Source: Acholoe squamosa (lineage: Eukaryota > Annelida > Polychaeta > Phyllodocida > Polynoidae). Taken from it: a stretch of DNA of 64,000 nucleotides. The notes beneath the pieces were generated by a model, which had not been told where the DNA came from, did not search any database, and saw nothing but the letters and a program-made list of their open reading frames with translations. The stretch spans positions 22,914,854-22,978,853 of the forward strand of contig OX439036.1 of assembly GCA_949317995.1 (NCBI GenBank), read 5' to 3'. Each line of letters starts with the position of its first letter. Position 1 is the stretch's first letter. This document shows, piece after piece, positions 1 through 11,939 of the stretch. The position numbers and the translations under genes were made by a program.

Positions 1-640
1 TTATTAGATATATAATAGGGAAATTGTTACTCTTTTTGAATAATATGAAGTCGGAGGGGTGGGGCGTATACTGGCGTATACGGGGGAAGGTGTGTAGGTT
101 AATGTAATTCAGTGTCTTATATATAGTAAGGAGGACTTTTTGGAGAAATAGAAGGCTTTCATACCAAGTAAATGTATGGCTTCTTGATTTTTGCCGATGC
201 CTGACTTACATCCTTGTTATACTAATGTGTACGAGAACAGAGATACCATTCTTGTTGTTCCATATGTTTTCAGAATACCCTCGATACAAAATGCATACAC
301 TTTTAGGCCCCTTCAGATCATTCTAATGAATTCTATCCTACGTTATGATATCCTCCTCAGACCTCATACTACATAGTCCTACATGTACCTCATGATTTCT
401 GTATGATTTAATACAAGAATGTGTCTACACATGAAATTTGTGTTTCTTTCCTTTGTCAACTACATATCAAAAACAATGCATGTACCAAATCAATCCATAC
501 TTATTCACTAAGGCTGGACCTGTGGCTGGCAAGGACTAGAAGTAAAGGAATGTTAGCTTTGGGTTGAATGTAGGCCTATTTTGGGCAATGCTAAACCAAC
601 GACAGAGCCTAGATGCGTATGTATGGGCAAGAGTGCGGCA
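1..640. other. No recognised feature
   Basis: AT-rich sequence upstream of ICAP-1. No exon, RNA gene or clear repeat could be supported on either strand. Confidence 0.4.
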
Positions 641-861
641 AAACCAGATGTGAAACTAGAATAAAATTATACCGATACCAACCTGGGTAGCCGGGAGCGC
701 GGGAAAAGGAAGACAGCGCCCCCGTGAGAGCTAGAGAAGAACTAGGCCATCGCTGGTATCCGCCGATCCCGTAACTGCAATCAGGTACCAGCATAGCAAA
801 CAATATGGTCGAATGAGGCAGGTCTAAGCAGACAAAACGGGAAAGAATCATCAAAATCACC
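641..861 (+). promoter_or_regulatory. Probable 5' UTR/promoter side of ICAP-1
   Basis: This stretch upstream of the ATG is locally richer in CpG (around 690-725) than its surroundings, as expected near a transcription start. No TATA box or initiator is convincing, and the true start site is not visible. Confidence 0.3.
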
Positions 862-942
862 ATGTTTAAAAAGTCGAAATCCAAGTCAAACATTTTCATT
901 GGAAGCAAGGAGTCTCTGTCCGGCTCAGGGACATTCGCAAGT
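862..942 (+). CDS. ITGB1BP1: ICAP-1 coding exon 1
   Basis: Encodes residues 1-27, from MFKKSKSKSN to GSGTFAS. The donor GTTAGT follows AGT at 943; it is not perfect but is the only choice that keeps phase 0 with exon 2. A reverse-strand ORF over 609-998 is a shadow of this exon. Confidence 0.8.
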
Positions 943-3900
943 GTTAGTTTTGCCTTGAATAACTTTAGCAATAGGTATTTAATGTTTGATGGTGGCAAGT
1001 GAATACATGCAGTCTGAGTCAGACACTCAGAGACAGAGTGGGTGTGGTCAGTTTGCTAGCCTATTGTCAATATTGACTTTAATGGGTTGACTTATAGCTA
1101 GTTGTATGTCTTTCTGGAAGCTGGTAAGGGCTTGCCACTTTTTCCAGCTCTTGAAATAAGGGAGTGGTCATTATTTATCAACGGGGGGGGGGGGTGGTGG
1201 GTTTGAGGGGGGGCGTAAAATTTTCAGACCCCTCCCGAGGGGGGGGGCTAAAAAAATTTTGACCCCTCTTGAGGGGGGGGGGGTTAAAAAAATTCACCCT
1301 CTTTTTAGCAAAAAAGCCTGCGCGCTACTATAGATCAAAGAGGGGCGCGAAAACTCTCTGCGCCTCCGGCGCGGGGGGGGGGGGCGCAAAAAATTTTGAC
1401 TGCCGTCGAGGGGGGGGCGTAAAAAATTTTCACGCGTCCGCGCGAAAACCCACCACCCCCCCTGTTGATAAATAATGACCACTCCCTAAGAGATTAAATA
1501 GCAAGATTCAAGAAGGCTTTATTGACTATTGTGAGTAATGTAAGGTCCTAAGGATATATTCATGTCAGCACCAGATCAACATTGATTGAGTTATACAGTG
1601 TTTCTATATATGGCAAAATACAATTTATTGCAGAAGGCTTGCTTGATGATTTGCAGTAGGAGTTTACTGAGTGATAAGATGATTTGGAAGGTTTTCTGTT
1701 ATCGTTATGGTTTTTGTAGTCGTCCACAAACTTAAGATACTTCAAAACTTTCCCTGACATTTTGTATTGATTGTATAGAACAAAATAATACAACTTGTTT
1801 CACATCTTGTGTCACATTACAGTGGGAGCAGATCGATTCCACTGGTTTCTTGCCTCTATAGCTTCTTGACAAGCTATCAAGGGTACAGTTGGTATCAATG
1901 CGTAGTTTAGTGACATAGCTTCTAATCGTGGGTGAGTGTATGTGACTCAGGTATTCACATTCACCATATGGCTCATTTAGATAATCTTGACATGTTTTGA
2001 GAACACTGCACCTCGGAGTGGTGCCCACTCGATCCCAATACCCAAACTAAAGTCTGTCTAGTTTGTTTTTGAAAGTGCTTAAATTTTCTGACAGCACCAT
2101 GATGTCAGTAGGCTTGAAGTTGAACCACACGCCGGGAGAAGCTATTCTTTTTTTACTTTGTCCAGATGACCTCCTGTGAATAGTTTTTGCTGATTACCCG
2201 TTGTATTTGTTGAATAATTTATAGACCTCGATCATGTCACCCCTCAGGCGGCAAAAGGCCAGTGTAGGCAGCTCTAGCTCCTGTAGCCGTTGCTGGTATT
2301 TTATATCTCATGGGTGTGAAATCTCCGCCTAAAGGCGGAATTCAGCCTTTTTTGTGTTCACCAGGACCATTCCTGAGATCAGTGTAAATCCACTGAGAAA
2401 ATGAAATACCATTTATTTGGGGGGGGGGGGGTGACTGAAACTATATGGTCTCACATTGTTTTTTGATACCTTCCAAACTGGTTTCTGCTGTTATCTAAAT
2501 CATACTTAAGCCCCTAAAAGGTGGTATAATACATTTAATTAGCTGTTTGAACAACTTTATCTAATGTGAAATTGACTATAATTCATCACAATATATACTT
2601 CAGCCTAAACCACTTTTAGCGTTTCACACCCCTGATATCTTTTAAACCTGGCAACTGCTTTAATACTAGCTTAGTTGCTCTTGGTTGCAACTTTTCCAGG
2701 ATTTCCTTATCCCCTTTCCTGTAGGGCTGCCAGTTTATCCCCATCCCTACCGCTGAGTCCAATACCGTAGCTACTCACCAAACCTCTATGACAAAACCTT
2801 TACCTTTAGGCATACTCAGCCTTCTCAGGAGTCAGGTTGGGATTCAGTCTCCTGGTATTCAATCTTTAGGTAGTGGTCATTATCTATCAACGGGGGGGGG
2901 GGGGGGCATTGCACCCCTCGACGGCAGTCAACAAATTTTGTGCCCCTCCCCTAGGGAATACCTCTCTCGCTTTTAGACATTATGGGTCCCAATTTAGTGG
3001 GGAAGACATTGTACCTACCTAGAGTTACTTCTACAGCAACCAGAACTATTACTTTTTACCAAAATCCCTGTAAGCCAGTGACCACTCATGGTAGTGGTCG
3101 AGGATGGGCCAGCTTGTATGCCCTATAATCATGAAATGAATTCGTTAGCTCATCTCTATCAGGAATAACATCACATATCACGAGCCGAGGACTCAAAACC
3201 ATTTTACACCTTTGCAGAAATCCAGCAATGAGAGCGTTTCAGGATCCGGGTCGCGAGACCTTCTAATGCTAGAGCCGACCAACCTGTTATACCGCGTCAC
3301 TCAGTTTGAGCTACACTTCCTTGGTATGGTGCAAGATGTGAACATGAGCACGGTCCATCAGAGAAACCCAAATGTTCACTTCATAGACAAAGTTGAGGAG
3401 GCACAGGTAATTAAATTCTTCTTATTAGAAATCAGAAAAAGTGATTCAGGTAATCTGACCCTATGTAGCTGATTTGATTTAGTCCTCCAAGTCCCGACTC
3501 ATTGTTTATAAAAATGTATTCAAATATTGTGTCATTATGTCAAAATATCTTTTACATTTATTTCATGGGTTTATGATATTAAAACAAGGAAATCCTACTG
3601 AATTGTGGGCTTCCCTAGCCCACTTAAAAGGGTCTATTTCTCCTCTTTCCTATCCCCTTGGATGTGTGTAGTGCACATATGCACAGGCATTAACATATTC
3701 CTCTGTGAAATTGTGTAATGTAGTTCTTGTCATGAATATGACCTTAGCTGTCGAAATGACGTTAAACATCTATTACTAACTCACTTACTCCTAGGCCACC
3801 CTTAAAAATATTTTCGTTTCCTGTCCAGAGGCCTGGTGGATATTTTTGTGAGAATGGGAAAAATTTTTCCTGAGTTCTGAAAAACAATTCATTTTTTTGT

Positions 3901-6181
3901 CCATCAGCACAAGAATCTAGCTTTCCAATCACTAAATCTTAGAATGTGATGGCAAATTCATGCCGTCCCTGCTGTCAATGCTCATCACAAATAAAAATAT
4001 TTTCCTTAAAAAAATGTTCCCTCCCTCCCTCATAGGTCTGAAAAATCCAACCCTCTGGACAGGAAACGGACATATTTTTAAGGGTGGCCCTACTGAATTG
4101 CTTCTGTTTATTTCACCATTTTTAATATATGACATCATCAGCAGATCATGTGACTCGGATATGTGATAAGGCTACATCATATTCCATCGTCTTCCCTATA
4201 CGAATCTAAATGAAATATAACGTTCGTTTTCACCATGTAAAAAGCTATTATCCTTCCCCACTGTGTGAAGTTGCAGATATCAAAGTTACATTGTTTTTTT
4301 CTCTATCATAGATCGAGGGAAAGATCAGGCTAATAGCCAAAGAAGAAGACCTTGTCACACTAACTATATCGAAACACGGATTGACCGTTCTGGATAAAGA
4401 TAAAAAGGTATGTTGCAAATGAAGGATAAAAAGTTAAAATATATCCCAATTGTCTCAATTAATCAACTCCTAAAGTGATTGCGTAAAATGGAACTACCCA
4501 ACACACATTGAAATCTCTCACGATTATTAACCTAGCCTCAATGTGTGCAGATATGAATTGTCCAGGGGGGGGGGGCAGCCTCGGTCCACGTCTACCCTAC
4601 CCACGGTTGATAGCCTGGGACCAGATCTACACCTGACTCACAACCGCTGTAGAGTGGCTTCCTTGACAGCTGTTGAAACATGAATGTTATTTATTTATAT
4701 GGGGAAAGTACTATTCTTTGATATTTTACAATACCTCCCCTCCATTACTTCAGTTTACAGAGCCTCAGAGGTGAGACTTAGATGTAAACTTCAAAGAAGA
4801 GGATTAGTGTTGTGCATCACTCATCACACCTCAAGGTGTGGAGTGTTCACACCTAGGCCTATAGGTGTGAAGACCTACAACTACAGGCAGGACATATTAA
4901 TTCCATTGATAAGTGTGGGATAGAGGGTGAAGCTCATGAATATGCCACAGACCACATACAAGAGAATGTCACAAAGGTGTAGGTCAAATATGAATTTGAA
5001 AATCTTATAAGAATTAATGCTAGCTCAAATAAGATTCATAATGGAGATTACAGTTTATAATCATATCATCCCAACCGTATAATCAAAAAGTTTTTATGAT
5101 ATTTTCTTGTTTTTCTGTGTTTTCCCTCAATCTGTTGCACATTCATGAGCTTGACCCTAGAGTGGATTCATTCCCACCACAGTTTGCGCCAGGCTGGTGG
5201 CGCAAAAGTCGCAGTAAGCTCTGGTCCCAGCCCGAAGAGCGGAGAGGTGTCGGGTGGGGGGTCAGAGCCTGGGGGGGGGTCAGCCTCTTGTGCTGCCTTC
5301 TCACCGTTTCTGCACAAATACATTTAATTTGATAGATTTGATTTTGGTCCATACCCTCAATGAGGAGCTATAAAGTACATGTATATCCATATCTTAGTTG
5401 AATACTCTAAGTACACTGTATATATAAGAAGTGTTTTACCTACTATAGTACCTCGCGTATAAGGCGCTGTTCAATACAAGGCATCATCCCTAACTCAGAC
5501 CGATGCTATAAGGCGCACCAGGGCCAGAATTCATATGAAAACCCCTGTGTGTAAGGCGCAAACCAAAAACTTGAGCTAAATACCCACTGCTCCTCCCCAG
5601 TTCCAGGCTTATGCGCTGAGTGCCATGGTATATGCTTTCTAAATATACCAACTTTTAGTGATATATAATCTTTTTGTACAGGAAGTACAGCAGCGGCATC
5701 CATTGCACAATGTGGCGCAGGCCGTGTACTATATTGACAGTTTCATGAAGAGTAATGTGGCGCTCAAAGTCGGCCAGGTCGGCAGGAGTGTGTACGACTG
5801 TTACGTCTTCCAGTGCCATACAGAAGTAAGTGACTATAGTTAGTAGTTGAAAATAAAAACTTGAAAGTATATATATAGAAAGCGAGTTGTATGTAGCTGT
5901 TTTATAAGCTATTTTGTTTTGCACCTTGAATAAATTACTGTGAATGCTTTTCATGCACTTTTAAAAAATCCAACATGGAAAATCGAGATGGAATTTGTAC
6001 TATAAATTGGCATTCAAGACATACTGTACATAGAAATCTGAAATGCGTTGCTTTGTTTAAACAATGGATCTAAAAAATAGAAATAAATAACTAAGCGCAT
6101 TATTTTCTTCTTCAGGAACAAGCGCAAAGTATCTGTCAGAGTTTGAAAGGTGTGTTCGATATAGTAACAACGAGAGGATGA
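862..6181 (+). CDS. ITGB1BP1: ICAP-1 orthologue (integrin beta-1-binding protein 1), five coding exons
   Basis: Joined exons 862-942, 3218-3406, 4312-4407, 5682-5825 and 6116-6181 give a 191-residue protein; human ICAP-1 has 200. The N-terminus is basic and Ser-rich (MFKKSKSKSN), like the KK/Ser-rich start of human ICAP-1. Residues about 52-190 form one PTB domain: the first strand ends HFLGMV, the central strand reads TISKHGLTV, the middle has HPLHNVAQAVYYID, and the C-terminal helix EQAQSICQSLKGVFDIV closely matches human EQAQAICKVLSTAFDSV. All four introns are phase 0 with GT-AG ends. The ATG has a good Kozak context (ATCACCATG). In vertebrates the protein binds the integrin beta-1 tail NPxY and the KRIT1 NPxY motif, limiting integrin activation and carrying KRIT1 to the nucleus; this role is inferred here. 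CCM2 lies tail-to-tail downstream. The identification rests on alignment to the human protein from memory. Confidence 0.9.
1160..1486. mobile_element. G-run MITE, PIF/Harbinger-like, complete
   Basis: Near-perfect terminal inverted repeats GGGAGTGGTCATTATTTATC and its complement are flanked by TAA at 1157-1159 and 1487-1489, the 3-base target duplication typical of PIF/Harbinger elements. The interior is made of G runs of 8-12 and short AAAATTTT blocks. It lies in ICAP-1 intron 1 and is non-coding. Confidence 0.75.
2045..2770 (-). pseudogene. Non-LTR retrotransposon reverse transcriptase C-terminal remnant, interrupted
   Basis: On the reverse strand 2770-2640 reads like LEKLQPRATKLV and LPGLKDI. 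After an inserted element, 2310-2205 continues YQQRLQELELPTLAFCRLRG, then DMIEVYKLFNKYNG and a stop; a later FNFKP...STFKNKLD block follows. These are the hallmark C-terminal RT motifs (RLRGDMIEVYK, TFKNRLD) of CR1/jockey-like LINEs. Only the 3' part of the RT survives and it carries stops and frameshifts. It lies antisense in ICAP-1 intron 1. Confidence 0.75.
2318..2634. mobile_element. MITE inserted within the LINE remnant
   Basis: The ends are inverted (GGGTGTGAAA at the left, TTTCACACCC at the right), and GATAT-like flanks are present on both sides. Removing it restores the continuous LINE order from LPGLKDI to YQQRLQ. It carries a CCGCCTAAAGGCGG palindrome and a 13-base G run. Confidence 0.6.
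2868..2975 (+). mobile_element. Fragment of the G-run MITE
   Basis: Starts TAGGTAGTGGTCATTATC, then a G run and a CCCCTCGACGGCAGTC block shared with 1390-1410 (reverse). The right end is missing. Confidence 0.5.
3218..3406 (+). CDS. ITGB1BP1: ICAP-1 coding exon 2
   Basis: Acceptor ACACCTTTGCAG, donor CAG|GTAATT, phase 0 at both ends. Encodes residues 28-90: the rest of the Ser-rich leader (SSNESVSGSGSRD) and the first part of the PTB domain, ending NVHFIDKVEEAQ. Confidence 0.9.
3794..4089. mobile_element. MITE with GGCCACCC ends in ICAP-1 intron 2
   Basis: The left end GGCCACCCTTAAAAATAT is mirrored at the right end, and the match continues through CGTTTCCTGTCCAGAGG for about 38 bases. CTA flanks both ends (3791-3793, 4090-4092), consistent with a 3-base target duplication. 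Confidence 0.7.
4312..4407 (+). CDS. ITGB1BP1: ICAP-1 coding exon 3
   Basis: The acceptor follows a T-rich tract and the donor is AAG|GTATGT, phase 0 at both ends. It encodes 32 residues (IEGKIRLIAKEEDLV, TISKHGLTVLDKDKK), the central PTB strands. The equivalent CCM2 exon (23903-24001) has 33 residues and the same phases. Confidence 0.9.
4765..4876 (+). repeat. Dispersed repeat with an AGGTGTG palindromic core
   Basis: CATCACACCTCAAGGTGTGG, then GTTCACACCTAGGCCTATAG. A second copy lies reverse-complemented at 43078-43185 and extends to the flanking ACTTAGATGTA... segment. No coding content. Confidence 0.55.
5448..5575. mobile_element. Degraded TACCGTA-family MITE fragment
   Basis: Contains CCTCGCGTATAAGGCGC, CTATAAGGCGCACC and GTGTAAGGCGCA, the subterminal motif of the family described at 36914-37140. 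No clean ends. It lies in ICAP-1 intron 3. Confidence 0.5.
5682..5825 (+). CDS. ITGB1BP1: ICAP-1 coding exon 4
   Basis: Acceptor TTTTTGTACAG, donor GAA|GTAAGT, phase 0 at both ends. Encodes 48 residues containing RHPLHNVAQAVYYID and SVYDCYVFQCHTE, matching the human strands ending YSLWVYQCNS. Confidence 0.92.
6116..6181 (+). CDS. ITGB1BP1: ICAP-1 last coding exon with stop
   Basis: Acceptor TTCTTCTTCAG. Encodes EQAQSICQSLKGVFDIV, then TTRG and TGA at 6179-6181. This is the C-terminal amphipathic helix that closes the PTB fold. Confidence 0.92.
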   Translation, partial: EQAQSICQSLKGVFDIVTTRG

Positions 6182-6746
6182 AGCAGCAGAATATCTGACA
6201 TTGTACAGTGCGTGTCTCTTCTGATACTTGGTCAAAACTATAGCAAATATAGACACGATCATTTCATATATATTATCAAGTTATTGAGGAAAAGGCTGCT
6301 GGCGGTCTTCCTGTGCACTGTTATGTAGAGCAAACATCATAGGCTTAGGCTGGTTATTTCTGTAACCCAATACTTGGGATTTACCAGAGTGCAGGTTATG
6401 CCTATGTACCAAAGGAACCTCTTTCTGATTTGGGTTTTTAGATAGCTATCACAATTTCCTTTTCGCTTTGTTTACCAAATAACCTTGGTACTGTAACGTT
6501 CTAAAAGTTTTACAATGAAGAAAATAATGTATACATAAATCTTAAAGCGCTTTCACATATGGATTACATACACATTTACTGTATACCTTGTTATATGAAT
6601 CCATTCTATATTTTGTTATACCAATTGTCTGCCCAGACTCATTTGAAATGTGGCATTTTCATATACTTGTACATTAGTGTTTTATCGCATATATGTTCAA
6701 TGAAATATTTCTCTGTAGAATAGACGTTAAGTATTGATGTGAAGAA

Positions 6747-6752
6747 AATAAA
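6747..6752 (+). terminator. Candidate polyadenylation signal of ICAP-1
   Basis: First AATAAA downstream of the stop codon, giving a 3' UTR of about 0.57 kb. No transcript evidence is available, so this is only the best-placed hexamer. Confidence 0.4.
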
Positions 6753-7768
6753 GTAAAATGGTAAGCAGAGTATAGTGTTATGAATTCGGCTAGAACAAAA
6801 CAGTAAAAAAAGAAGAAGAAAAGAAAACTAGACGGAAATCACTGTGAATTGAAATGGGGATAATTTATTGCATAACCCTTTAACATTTGCATCACTCTTT
6901 TATTTTGACCAAATTACAAAGAACTGAAGAGTTGGGAACTTTGCATATGATAACACTTCCATGGTGGAAAAATCTTATATGGATCCAAAAGATGCCCTGT
7001 AAATCCTGTGTTCCTGAAAACTTTACATACATGGTGTTTCTAATAGCTACAAGGACACTTGACTAGGCATTCATTTTCTCCCCACAAATCACACTCAATC
7101 TTTGTTATGATAGTATCCACAGCATAATCAAGCATTTACCATGATGCCGTATAACAATAATTGTATTCGTCCTAAGCAACGTGTTGCAGATATTTATTCT
7201 CATTTGCACCGCAAAAAAAAAAAAAATTCTAGATAAAATAAAAGATTTCTTCAAATGACAAATTTTATTTTTGCAGTTACCCAGACATTTCCAATAGTCT
7301 CTGGCTCTCATTGACATTGATATATTTTTTTTTCTGAGCCACAGTCCTGTGAATGCCAAAGACCTTATTCCGCAGAATTTACCGTAAAACCCAGCGTATA
7401 AGCGGTATGTTATAGAGTAACCAAGAGTCCAGCTACGACCTATAGGTTCTTGCTGAACTAAGGATGTAGCTTATAGGCAGGGTTTGAAACTACGCAACAG
7501 TACAAAACCAATTCTTAAGCCACATGTGTGACCATACATGTATTCGACATAAAGAGCACACATACATGTACCGGTACTTTATTAAGTGTACACCCTTTTT
7601 TCCGTTTTCGAAACCCAATCAAACTACTGGGGTATTCGACATATATATTTAGGATGTTCCTTAAGTACACTGAGCGCTTATTACGGTATGTCGAATACAG
7701 TAAAGCTTAAACCCAATTTCAGAGTATGGTTTATATATGTGAACACAGCCTATATGCAGGCTTTTACA

Positions 7769-7983
7769 CAGGCATGGGATTCTTCAGGATATATCCAAAA
7801 TCTCGGATATTTGAAGGCTAAATTGGTCATCCTTGTGGTTTGTACAGATCCAATGAGAAAAGGATTTAACATTAATAAAGTGGGTGGGCCTTTTTATCCT
7901 TTAAGATCCATCTCAAATACTACCCCAGAGAAGGGACAGGGGAACCATCTCGGATATTTCTTCAAAATCCAATCCCATGCCTG
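7769..7983. mobile_element. Small foldback (MITE-like) element
   Basis: CAGGCATGGGATT at the left is mirrored by AATCCCATGCCTG at the right, with further imperfect pairing of the GGATATTT segments. About 215 bp; it explains a 135-codon ORF across it. Confidence 0.45.
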
Positions 7984-9638
7984 TTTACAGTAGGTGTAGA
8001 TATCACACATCGCACTATGTGGCTGAGGTGGTGTGTACGGCAGGACTAAGTTTTACATTATAAAACCCAAGACTATTATAAATCTCTTATAAGCTGGTGT
8101 ATACTTCCAGATCTAGACAGAATTTTATCTGCGAAATATGGAAGCCAACAAAATCTACAATCTAATGCTCATATCCCATGTTATATTTTCACCTATTAAA
8201 CTAACATCGGCTTTGGAACTGAACGATATGTTTGCATATTGAGTTACCCACATTTATGATCACTATTCAAGTTACATGTTGCATCGCTAAAAAAGATCTT
8301 TGAGCTAGGATGATATAATCAAGATATATTATTTATCTGTTGCTAGAACTGAAATCCCTAACAACACATGCCCTAGCAAGAGTACATTGTGGAGGGCAAT
8401 TCCTACACCGCTGTAGTACACTTGTATTTTCTTTTAGGATTTTGCACAAAAGCCAAAAAAAAAAAAATTACATTACCCCCTACACTGTTATGTACACTAT
8501 TTACATTAGATATAAAGTCATGTTACACGTGATGTGTAACTGTGTCCAGTATAATATATTCCACACATGCCTTTGATACACTAGTATATCCTGGCCTGAA
8601 ATAAAACAAATATGTATTTTTTTTATTAGGGATAGAAACCTTAGTTCATGTTGTCGTTTTTACAAAAGAATTATAGTTCACAAGGGAAACACACTCAACT
8701 ATAGCTTTAAAAGATACAATATCGTGAATTACCGGTACATTGCAAACATAATATGAATTTTCTATGAAACATATTTGCTAAGATGAGCCATGCGTCCAGA
8801 AACAAACTGCCCTTATAATGTTTAAGTGGATTTTTTTTTTTAATGCCACTGAACAACACAGTATTTCATCAAAATAGATATAATGAACCTGAATGTGAAT
8901 TGAGAACTCAGGTTCAATCATAATTTATCAGTTGTCTGCGTCTATACATCTTGTAGTTTCCCATCCTATCCTGACTTTAAATATAACGTACCAATGGACA
9001 TGAGGTATTTACGTCGCAGCTTGTTCCACAATTAAAAAAAATGGGTACAATTCTTCTGCAAAGCATTCTGCTATATAATGTGTGTACAATAGTGTCACAT
9101 AGCATTTTGCAGAATTATCGTTACCGAATGTGTCATTTAAATAGTGCAACCCTTGCAATTTTCTTTTCCGGCAAGAGTTGATAGATACTGAAGCTAACAT
9201 CACATTAAGCTTTTACCATTGATTAGCGAATACTTCTCTGTACACATTTTTCCAATCAAATAATCTCATTGCGTTGCTAGGTGATTCAAACTCCTAACGA
9301 ATTTCAAGATGATTCATAGACGGTCTTTGAGCTTTGGGAAATAATCTTGGCATCCGATATGTGGAAAAACAGGCATCAGAAATTTCACTAAAGTATTTTT
9401 TTTTTTTTTTTTTTTTTTTTTTATTCCAAAACGTCCCTGATGTCCGAGACATCCAACTCATTGTTCTATCGAACTGAAATTATCACATACATGGAGTACT
9501 TCTATAGCCCCATACATTAAACATGTTATTTTCCACACACAAAAGAAAATCAATCCACCGTCTTTTTTTTTTTTGAAGACTGTTATTCAAAGATATAGGC
9601 CTACATTAGAGGTCTGTAGAAGATCGCAGCACCATAAT

Positions 9639-9853
9639 ACCCCACGTATAAAGTGCGAGTTATGCGTGAGGATAGACCCCTACTGCACCTTAGCCCCCTG
9701 TAGAATCTGAAGTCAGGGTGCGCCTTACACGCGAGAATTTTATACTAAAGAACAGGACTCAATACCCAAAATGTGACTCCCAAAGCGCCTCATGAACTTG
9801 GGGGGGGGGGGGCGCATATAAGCGAGATGTGCCTTATATACAGGGTATTACAG
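9639..9853. mobile_element. Degraded TACCGTA-family MITE
   Basis: Begins ATACCCCACGTATAAAGTGC and ends with GTGCCTTATATACAGGGTAT, near-inverted ends of the family; a 12-base G run lies inside. Confidence 0.45.
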
Positions 9854-11939
9854 CAACAATGTGATCATAGGTCCCTCTATAAGGTGTTTGCACTCTACCC
9901 AGTGCCTTCCGCCATTTTGAGTTCTCCCCGTCTATATATAGAAGGCACGTCGTAGTGATGTGGTCCACACGGCTGAAGCAGAAATAAGCACCATAGCACA
10001 AAGATACTCTATCAGCATGGAAAGTCTCCTATATAACCGTGCACACTTTAGGTATTGTAACATCCACTGTGCGAGAAGGATATACAGTAGTATAATATTC
10101 ACAAACTATACATTTATGAATACACCGAAAGCATGTCTGGCGGTAGAACTATAACAGCGATTAAGATTCATGGAGTCCGGACGCGAGTGACTAGCAGTTC
10201 AAAAATGCAGGACCAAATATAACTTGCATTGCAAAACTGATCTAATTTGCTGTATTGGCATTTAGGTGCATAACGGATAACTGGAAGAGATTTATCTGTT
10301 TCAATACCAGCAATCTAAGTTACAGTCAAACTTGGAATCAGCGATATCAAATAACAATGGATGCACATAAACTGCAAAAATATAATACTCCAAACAGAAA
10401 CGCACTAGAACATTTTGAGTGCTATACATGCCATGTCTCTTTGTCATCGTAATACATGCTGGCCTGGCCAGTAACTCGCCAGTGATGCATTGCTGCATCA
10501 TGCTTGCCCTGTTGGGTTGATACACTCCTGAAAGTAGGTATAACTCGCCAGTGCTGTATCAGTGAGCGTGGACAGTGCATTGGTTCAGTATAACGATAAT
10601 GAACATGACGTATCATGCCGCACTTAAAGGGTTTAAGATCTGGGACTTATTTCAATACATGCTGTGATCGTAAATTTTTCAACGATTTAAAAAGTACCCT
10701 TTTTAGCCATGCGGTCATAGAGCCTCACTCCCTACAACAGGCCCTTGTGTTTTCATATCATCGCCTTAGTTCAATATATAATGGTTGTAACTGCAGTACT
10801 TTACCGTGTCATTTACAACATTATTGCGCTAGGGTGATGATATACGGTTTAGTTTGTAGCTATGCTCTCACTTCGATGCCTCATTTTTGTGGTGTCATAA
10901 GAGGTCTCACTACGTTTTGAGCTAGATCGATCGTAAGATGTATTGAAACAAGTCTCAGGTTAGAACTGATACATGCTTATCTCCAGCAGAGAAATGCCAA
11001 AGTGCCAAATTAAGGAGGCCCCAAATAAGAACTATGCACCAAACTCTTTCTATTTTTTGTCAGTATCGAAAGTCCCATTTTGCTAGTACACTTTCTCTAT
11101 AATCTATCCCTAATTTAAACCATTTTTAATCACTACGCTCTACGAAGGCATCTGGTGCTCTTAGGTCATCAGCCATAGCAAGCTCCATGGACGTACCGGT
11201 AATTACTTTTAGTACATTGCAAAGTCATTATCCAGTGGACAATTCACTTGAGATTATACTTTGACGGAGTCAATCATAGTAGGTCCTATGGATGCACCCA
11301 GTACTGTTGAAGCCTCCAGGGAGTGCTTTGATGAGTTCAGAAGAATGAATGGCTAGGCCACATAGAATATTGCACTGAGAAGCCGCATGGATACTAGTAT
11401 ACTGCATGGTGGACTAAGAAGACTGCGGGCACGCTGTATCAACAGGACAGTGGAAGACCTGTGTGGAAGCTTAGACTGCACTGCTGCAAAGAAAAATTAC
11501 TAACAGAGTCAAATAGAATGGTACAATGTATCACGACTAGGTATCCCAGGACTGGACAGTAGTGGTGTGGTCGTTCATCACCAGAGGGACCTCCAGCATG
11601 TGTTCAGTGTCCCTCCTGTGTGTATGTTCCACCCTCCTATCCAGCCTTGATTCATTAAGTAGCACACAGCCCCATAAGGACCAGCCACATCTTGGGGCTA
11701 CTAGCCCAACCTGACCCGACTCAGTAATTAGTTGTATATCTATCCGTCCAGTCTCATTTATAGACTTTGGCAAGGCCAACTCCAGCTGATGTCCAAAGCT
11801 GACAGTCGGTCCACTGTCAGGTTGGGTCAGGTTGGGACCGCGGCGCAACTCATATATGTGTGGCTTCGGCTTTCAGGCTATGGGCGAATATATATTAAAC
11901 CGACCCATACACGTGACCAACCTAGCCCTGCGCCCTGGA

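Larger units (their letters stand above)
6753..11939. other. Intergenic span between the convergent ICAP-1 and CCM2 genes
   Basis: No exon with flanking splice sites could be supported. It contains a small foldback (7769-7983), a degraded MITE (9639-9853), a 26-base T run at about 9397 and scattered AT-rich DNA. It must also contain both 3' UTRs. Confidence 0.5.

Noticed and set aside
609-998. 129-codon reverse ORF
   Set aside because: Shadow of ICAP-1 exon 1 and its promoter side; the + strand reading matches a known protein.
1269-1482. ORFs on both strands around 1.3-1.5 kb
   Set aside because: They are translations of G runs inside the MITE at 1160-1486.
7586-7993. 135-codon + strand ORF
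   Set aside because: Overlaps a small foldback element; no family resemblance and no good start context.
11126-11131. ATTAAA on the reverse strand as the CCM2 polyadenylation signal
   Set aside because: Plausibly placed about 0.8 kb past the stop, but a variant hexamer in AT-rich DNA is not enough without transcripts.
11295-11530. Possible exon reading GPMDAPSTVEASRECFDEF on the + strand
   Set aside because: Protein-like for about 25 codons, but it ends in stops, has no splice sites and matches no family I know.
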